Positions 21,314-25,352 of a stretch of 25,352 nucleotides of DNA are shown in pieces. The stretch lies in IMG/VR virus record IMGVR_UViG_3300031566_014038, positions 1-25,352 of that record; one strand, 5' to 3'. The notes under the pieces were generated by a model. It was not told where the DNA came from, did not search any database, and worked only from the letters and a program-made list of their open reading frames with translations. The number at the start of each line of letters is the position of its first letter. Positions within the stretch are counted from its first letter, which is position 1. This DNA comes from a virus. The position numbers were made by a program, and so were the translations under genes.

Positions 21314-21608
21314 GTTCGTTTCCTTTCGCCCTCAAAGCGTGTACAATGCGGTTAGCCGCACTTCAGCGGCCGGAAGGAGGTGTCTTTTGAAGGCCATATT
21401 GACCCTTCCGGGAAAACCCCATGCGGGGATAACCACAGCCCTTCCCTCGATCCCTTGGGATCGCTGACGGACAGGCGTCAGAAACGGGCAGAGAGATGTG
21501 GCGCGCGCGGCAAGGCATGGCATGGGACCGTGGGTATCACGGTCACGGCTCCCCGGGCCTGTCACCGGGGGGTCGCCTTCCTTGTACCTTGCCCTCAGGA
21601 CCATCAGC
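21314..21608. other. Hairpin-dense intergenic region after the capsid gene
   Basis: No convincing minus-strand gene is seen. Potential stems on the plus strand: TGCGG/CCGCA (21347-21360), CCGGAAGG/CCTTCCGG (21370-21377 with 21404-21411), CCCC/GGGG (21417-21428), CGATCCC/GGGATCG with a 2-base loop (21448-21463) and, directly abutting it, CTGACG/CGTCAG (21464-21481). Further along are GACCGTG/CACGGTC (21526-21544) and CCCCGG/CCGGGG (21551-21570). No T-run follows, so simple Rho-independent termination is not supported. A structured RNA, mRNA-processing site or packaging-related element is possible. Confidence 0.5.
21387..21467 (+). CDS. Possible plus-strand 26-residue peptide inside the hairpin region
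   Basis: A perfect GGAGG (21376-21380) stands 6 bases before a TTG. The frame reads MKAILTLPGKPHAG and continues to a stop at 21465-21467, inside a hairpin. A TACAAT -10-like box is at 21342-21347, without a good -35. It could be a small independent unit antisense to the late operon. The length makes chance a real possibility. Confidence 0.2.
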   Translation: MKAILTLPGKPHAGITTALPSIPWDR

Positions 21609-23729
21609 CTACGCCTCGCCCTTGTTTTTCACCCCGCCCTTCGGATCCTGCAGAGCGACCCCGAAATCATGGTAGCCCCGCATCTGGACACCCAGGACGT
21701 TGAAGTCCGCCTCGGCCGTCTCGATGGTCGGCGACTCCTGACCGTTGAGGAACGCGACCTCGATCACCGGCAGGTCGTTCGCGTCGGCCAGCAGGTACCA
21801 CGCCTTGTCGCTCGCGCCGGTGTAATGGGTGTTCGCCAGGTACCGGCTGACCTCCACCCGGAACTTGCCCTGGTGGGGGTTGGCGACCGGGTACTTGGTC
21901 GAGGCCGTCGTGTCACGCAGTTCCAGCGACTTGTAGAGCTGCGTGCCCATGGCCGACAGGGCCGTCGGCACCAGGACGATCTGCGGCATGATGCCGATGG
22001 GCTTGCCGTCCGAGTCCACCTGGTCGAGGAACGCCACCTCCGCCTTCGTCAGGCCGTCAATCGACAGGACCGTGTCGGTCCCCGTCAGGTAGTTCTTGTT
22101 GGCCGTCTTGAAGAACCCCGAGTTGGCGAGGAAGATCGTCCAGAACACGTCGTTGATCTTCAGGCCCGACCCACGGCCGAGTTTCCGGGGCACGGTGGTG
22201 ATGGCGCCGAGGTCGTCGTTGATGATGTCACGCCGGTCGACCGACAGGAGCAGGCCGTAGGTATCGGCCTTGTTCGCGTACTGTTCCTCTCCCAGCGTGC
22301 CGTGCTTGAGTTCCCCGCCTGGCGCGACCGGCTCGTACTGGTCCTTGCCGATCAGGCGGTAGGAGGTGACGGTCTTGAAGTCCGAGACGTTGCGGACGGC
22401 GCAGATGTTGCGCCACACGCGCTCGACGCTGAAGAACCCGTCCAGGAGGAACTTGTTGGCGACGTTCGACAGGATGCCGCCGATGTCGATGGTCGAGAAG
22501 GCGGCCGCCAGGTTCTGGCCGAAGGCGAACCGAAGGACCTCGCGGGTCGCTCGGAAGTTGCGGCCGGTGTACCCATTGGCCCACGCCGCCTCCAGCAACA
22601 GTTCCTGGAGGCCGATGCCGCCGCGGAACCGCTTGGCGGCCGCGTCGAGCGCCTGCTCGTCACAGTGGTCCTCGGGTTTCTGGAGACCGGCCGTCAGGAG
22701 ACAGGCGGCCTCGAGGACGGTGCCGTTGACACCGGCCTCCGGTACGTGGGCCGCCGGGGCCTTGGGACGCGAGGCCCGAAGGACCTCCAACTCGGTCTTC
22801 GTCTCGTCCCAGCCTTCCTCGATGGCCTTCGCCTCGATCTCCGGATGCCTGCCGGCGCAGGTCTTGCGGATCGTGGCCACGCGCTTCGTCTCAGTGGCCA
22901 GTTCCGCCCGCAGGTTCTCGACGGCCGCTTTCGCGTCCACCGCGCTTGGCGCGGCTTGCGTGACCTGCGGTTCGTCGGACCCGTCCGGGTCGGCCGGAGG
23001 CGGCTCCTCGCCGCCATCGTCACCTTCGCCGCCGGCCTGACTCGCCTCGATGGCCTCGTACGTGCCTTTGAGGTTCTCGGCCTGTTTCTCCGACAGGTCC
23101 GCCAGCGTGAAGCCCTGTGCTTCCACCCACTCTTCGAAGTTCATCGCAAACACCTCCGTGTTCTGTCGGGCCGCCTGGGCGGCCACCTTCGCACTCGTGT
23201 CCTCGTCCGCTCCCAATGCCACGAAACTCATCTCGCCGAGCGTCGCACGCCGGGCGACGTAGACCGGCCCGGAGAACTCGCGGCCGTTTGCGCGGGCCGT
23301 CTTACCCTCCGGCACGAACACGACCTTCTCGGCCCGGGCGCCGACCGACGCCTGCCAGGGAAAGCCGTTCTCGCTCGACTGGACCACCTCCTGTGCCACG
23401 CGGCCGGCGCCGGAGATGACACCGGTGACCTCGAGCGTGGTGTCGGTCTTCGTGATCCGGTCCGTGTGACCCACGATCAGGCTGCGGTTGTGGTCCTTGA
23501 GAATCGGCCGCGACTGTTTCGGGATCTTCAGGCCCTTCAGGTCCACGACCACCGGGTAGGGCCACCCAGCCAGGACCATCTCGCCGCCGGTGTAGGCCGT
23601 CATCGTGAACCGCCGCAGTTGCTGACCTTCTTCGGCGGCGGCCTCGATGGCCAGAGCACCCGCCTCGCCGCAGATCTCGAAGGTCGTCGGGACCGACTCA
23701 GGCAGCTTCACGGTTCGTTTCCGGCTCAT
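21609..23729 (-). CDS. Prohead protease-major capsid protein fusion
   Basis: This 706-residue protein joins two functions usually encoded separately. Residues 1 to about 190 are a U35-type prohead protease: LKDHNRSLIVGHTD contains the catalytic-type His80, QASVGA carries Ser128, and LGEMSFVALGADEDT closes the domain. A flexible acidic and proline-rich linker spans about 190-265, and a helical scaffold-like stretch follows to about 320. The rest is an HK97-fold major capsid protein (FSTIDIGGILSNVANKFLLDG, then YRLIGKDQYEPVAPGGELKH). Self-cleavage would release the capsid subunit during head maturation. The ATG at 23729 has AAGGA 8 bases upstream and overlaps the portal gene by 32 bases. Such fusions are known in temperate siphoviruses and myoviruses. 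Confidence 0.88.
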   Translation of the reverse strand: MSRKRTVKLPESVPTTFEICGEAGALAIEAAAEEGQQLRRFTMTAYTGGEMVLAGWPYPVVVDLKGLKIPKQSRPILKDHNRSLIVGHTDRITKTDTTLEVTGVISGAGRVAQEVVQSSENGFPWQASVGARAEKVVFVPEGKTARANGREFSGPVYVARRATLGEMSFVALGADEDTSAKVAAQAARQNTEVFAMNFEEWVEAQGFTLADLSEKQAENLKGTYEAIEASQAGGEGDDGGEEPPPADPDGSDEPQVTQAAPSAVDAKAAVENLRAELATETKRVATIRKTCAGRHPEIEAKAIEEGWDETKTELEVLRASRPKAPAAHVPEAGVNGTVLEAACLLTAGLQKPEDHCDEQALDAAAKRFRGGIGLQELLLEAAWANGYTGRNFRATREVLRFAFGQNLAAAFSTIDIGGILSNVANKFLLDGFFSVERVWRNICAVRNVSDFKTVTSYRLIGKDQYEPVAPGGELKHGTLGEEQYANKADTYGLLLSVDRRDIINDDLGAITTVPRKLGRGSGLKINDVFWTIFLANSGFFKTANKNYLTGTDTVLSIDGLTKAEVAFLDQVDSDGKPIGIMPQIVLVPTALSAMGTQLYKSLELRDTTASTKYPVANPHQGKFRVEVSRYLANTHYTGASDKAWYLLADANDLPVIEVAFLNGQESPTIETAEADFNVLGVQMRGYHDFGVALQDPKGGVKNKGEA

Positions 23730-25158
23730 CCTCGTCGTCCTTTTCTGCCACAGGCAGGGCCTCGGGTTCCGTCAGGCCCAGTTCCCGCATCAGTTCCTTC
23801 TCCTTGGCCCGTTGCCGGAGCTGCTCCTCCCAGTCCAGGCCCGCCTTCGCGTACTCAATCGCCAGCGTGGTCGTGTGGTTCGCAAGGCGGGTCGTCTGGG
23901 CCCTCGCTTCCTTCGCCGGGTCCACGTGCTCGTAGCCGTCCCAGAACCACTGGTGCGGGTACGCGCCTCGCTTGCGCAAGAGGAGCAGCGGGAGACTCAA
24001 CACGCGGGTCGCTTCCTGCATCCATGCCCCGAAGATGCGGTCCAGGGCGACCGCGCCGAGATGGGCCTGTTCCACGCGGACCGACTTGAAGTACGTCTGG
24101 TGGTCGAGGCGACCCGAAGCGTAGTTGTAGCCCGAGGAGTTGCCCGCCGCGACGTTGAACGGCATGTTCAGGCACCGGGCGATCTCGTTCAGGATCTGGT
24201 TCTTGAACTCCGCGTAGGTCGTCGCTGGCTGTTCGGCGTGGACCTGGGCCATCTTCCACCCGCCCGGCATCGTCATGAGCATCCGCTGTTCGAGTTCGAT
24301 GGCGTCCATCGGCTCGATGGGGTCGGCCTCGCCGTTCGGCGGCGCGTCGGTGTAGAGGACGCCGGCGAACTCGGCAGCCGTCTCGGCGGATGCGATGACG
24401 GCGAGGGTGAACCGGCGCAGTTGGGCAAACAGAGGCAGCGCCGGCATGATGTCCGGGATACCGCGCGACTGGCCCGGCCGGTCGGCACGGAACCAGTGAA
24501 TCATCGATTCGGCAGGGACCCGGTCGTATTTCATGCCGAGCGCGGCCTGTTTGCTGCCTGGATGGGCCTTGAGGACGTGGTACTCGCGCGGATTGCCGAA
24601 CCGGTCGAACACGATGCCGTCCACGGCGCCCTTCGCGTCGGGCTTCAGGTCCGGCGTGGCGACCTGGTCCGCCTCGATGAGGCGCAGGTCGAGTTTCACG
24701 GAGGACGGGAGTGCGTCGTTCGAGACGAGCATGGCGAACGCCTCGCCGTCCTCGGCCCGGGCCATCCGCATCGTCCGGAGTTTTTCGGCGAGACCCACGG
24801 CCCTCGACCACTCGGCGAACTCGCGTTCGATCCGGCGATTGGCTTCCGGGTCGTCCGTCAGCATCTGGAGGCGCGGTCCGGTGCCCACCAGGTCGTTCGC
24901 GAGCGTCAGGACGATGCCGCGGGCGTAGGAGTTGTTGGCGACCTCGTAGCGGGAACGGTTCCGCAGCGTCCGCCGAATCTGCGGGCTGTTGGCGACGTCG
25001 GCCGAGAGGCCGTCGGCGCTGGCCCAGTGGCGGCGGTTCTCGTCGGTCGTGGTGGCCGCATCGTAGCGGCCGCGCAGGAAACGGAAGAGGAGGCCCTGCC
25101 GGTCGCTCACACGAGCGGGCTTCGATGAAGAACGGATTCTCTTGAGCCAGTTGAACAA
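23698..25158 (-). CDS. Lambda-family phage portal protein
   Basis: This 486-residue protein matches lambda-type portals. WASADGLSADVANSPQIRRTLRNRSRYEVANNSYARGIVLTLANDLVGTGPRLQ is spread over residues 45-98, a conserved portal N-terminus. WFRADRPGQSRGIPDIMPAL lies in the middle, and EIARCLNMPFNVAAGNSSGYNYASGR comes later. It forms the dodecameric channel for DNA packaging and exit. It begins with TTG at 25158 preceded by GGGAG, 2 bases after the upstream stop. The C-terminus is acidic and overlaps the protease-capsid start. Full length for the family. Confidence 0.93.
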   Translation of the reverse strand: MFNWLKRIRSSSKPARVSDRQGLLFRFLRGRYDAATTTDENRRHWASADGLSADVANSPQIRRTLRNRSRYEVANNSYARGIVLTLANDLVGTGPRLQMLTDDPEANRRIEREFAEWSRAVGLAEKLRTMRMARAEDGEAFAMLVSNDALPSSVKLDLRLIEADQVATPDLKPDAKGAVDGIVFDRFGNPREYHVLKAHPGSKQAALGMKYDRVPAESMIHWFRADRPGQSRGIPDIMPALPLFAQLRRFTLAVIASAETAAEFAGVLYTDAPPNGEADPIEPMDAIELEQRMLMTMPGGWKMAQVHAEQPATTYAEFKNQILNEIARCLNMPFNVAAGNSSGYNYASGRLDHQTYFKSVRVEQAHLGAVALDRIFGAWMQEATRVLSLPLLLLRKRGAYPHQWFWDGYEHVDPAKEARAQTTRLANHTTTLAIEYAKAGLDWEEQLRQRAKEKELMRELGLTEPEALPVAEKDDEDEPETNREAA

Positions 25159-25160
25159 GC

Positions 25161-25352
25161 CTATGCTCCCGGCGGTACGAGCTTCGTCAGACGAAAGCCC
25201 CGGCCCTTCCGCACCGCGTCCTTGGAGGCGAGGTAACGGTCGGCCTCGACCTGGTCCTTCAGGTCGTGCTGGCGCATCGAACCCGAATCGCCCGTGGCCT
25301 CGGCAGGGCCCTGGGCGTTCTCGCGAATCGTCTGTTCCAGGTCGTCGGCCAC
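25161..25352 (-). CDS. gpW-like head-tail joining small protein
   Basis: This 63-residue protein is directly upstream of the portal, the position of lambda gpW. It is helical and charged (MADDLEQTIRENAQGPAEAT, then EADRYLASKDAVRKGRGFRLTKLVPPGA). The first codon is GTG at the very edge of the window, so either the start is exact or the gene continues beyond. Proteins with this ENAQGPAxAxGDxGS and RGxRxTKLVPPG pattern occur before portals in many temperate phages. The functional label comes mainly from position. Confidence 0.6.
   Translation of the reverse strand: MADDLEQTIRENAQGPAEATGDSGSMRQHDLKDQVEADRYLASKDAVRKGRGFRLTKLVPPGA

Noticed and set aside
21464-21486. Hammerhead-ribozyme-like CTGACGGA followed by TCAGAAAC
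   Set aside because: The core would need CUGANGA; the actual bases break it, and stems I and III cannot be arranged properly.
21520-21560. Group II intron domain V-like segment on the minus strand (GAGCCGT ... ACGGTCC)
   Set aside because: One internal pair is mismatched, the distance is too short for the 34-base domain, and no reverse transcriptase or other intron domains are present.
21332-21604. Minus-strand 90-codon frame in the post-capsid gap
   Set aside because: It reads through every hairpin with irregular composition and no good ribosome site. I consider it chance.
21498-24089. Plus-strand 863-codon open frame
   Set aside because: It lies antisense to the protease-capsid gene and has Arg/Leu/Val/His-rich shadow composition and no domain; long antisense frames are expected in GC-rich genes.
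23647-25128. Plus-strand 493-codon open frame
   Set aside because: It is the complement-frame shadow of the portal gene, with no ribosome site or recognisable motif.

Overview
The window is GC-rich bacterial DNA in two blocks. I identified everything by reading the sequence, without database searches. The source looks like a high-GC Gram-negative bacterium. The style of several phage proteins (Cys-rich tail-end proteins, the tail protein at 11199-12137) reminds me of Planctomycetota or related environmental genomes, but that is a weak inference.

Block 1 (about 1-9577) is a DNA phosphorothioation locus of the single-strand Ssp type. On the minus strand, a small helix-turn-helix regulator is followed by sspA (cysteine desulfurase), sspB (DUF4007), sspC (large P-loop ATPase) and sspD (PAPS-reductase-like ATP pyrophosphatase). 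These are nearly gapless or overlapping, and a nucleoside 2-deoxyribosyltransferase-like gene comes next. A convergent plus-strand gene encodes a three-pass membrane protein. Beyond it, a separately promoted SF2 DEAH helicase ends exactly at the window edge. No SspE is present. The helicase, the membrane protein and genes lying left of the window are therefore the candidate restriction or effector side. A promoter with an adjacent 19-bp palindrome lies in front of the regulator.

Block 2 (about 9789-25352) is the structural region of a siphovirus-like prophage, read right to left on the minus strand. The order is: gpW-like joining protein, lambda-type portal, prohead protease fused to major capsid protein, DUF2190 cement protein, head-tail protein, XhlA-like membrane protein, tail terminator-like protein, and a small accessory group (repeat protein, glycosyltransferase-like protein, coiled coil). 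Next come a gp10-like protein, the tail tube, two tail assembly chaperones, a lysis-like cassette (lipoprotein, small protein, holin-like protein), the tape measure, distal tail proteins, and several small Cys-rich or short proteins. No sheath gene is seen, which fits a long non-contractile tail. One plus-strand cargo gene, a GIY-YIG nuclease, interrupts the tail-tip genes. A hairpin-dense 295-bp gap after the capsid gene carries a possible small plus-strand unit.

The Ssp operon follows the last phage genes in the same orientation, with only a short regulatory gap. The defence locus could therefore be prophage cargo, or the prophage could have inserted beside it. No integrase, terminase or attachment site is visible here to decide between these.
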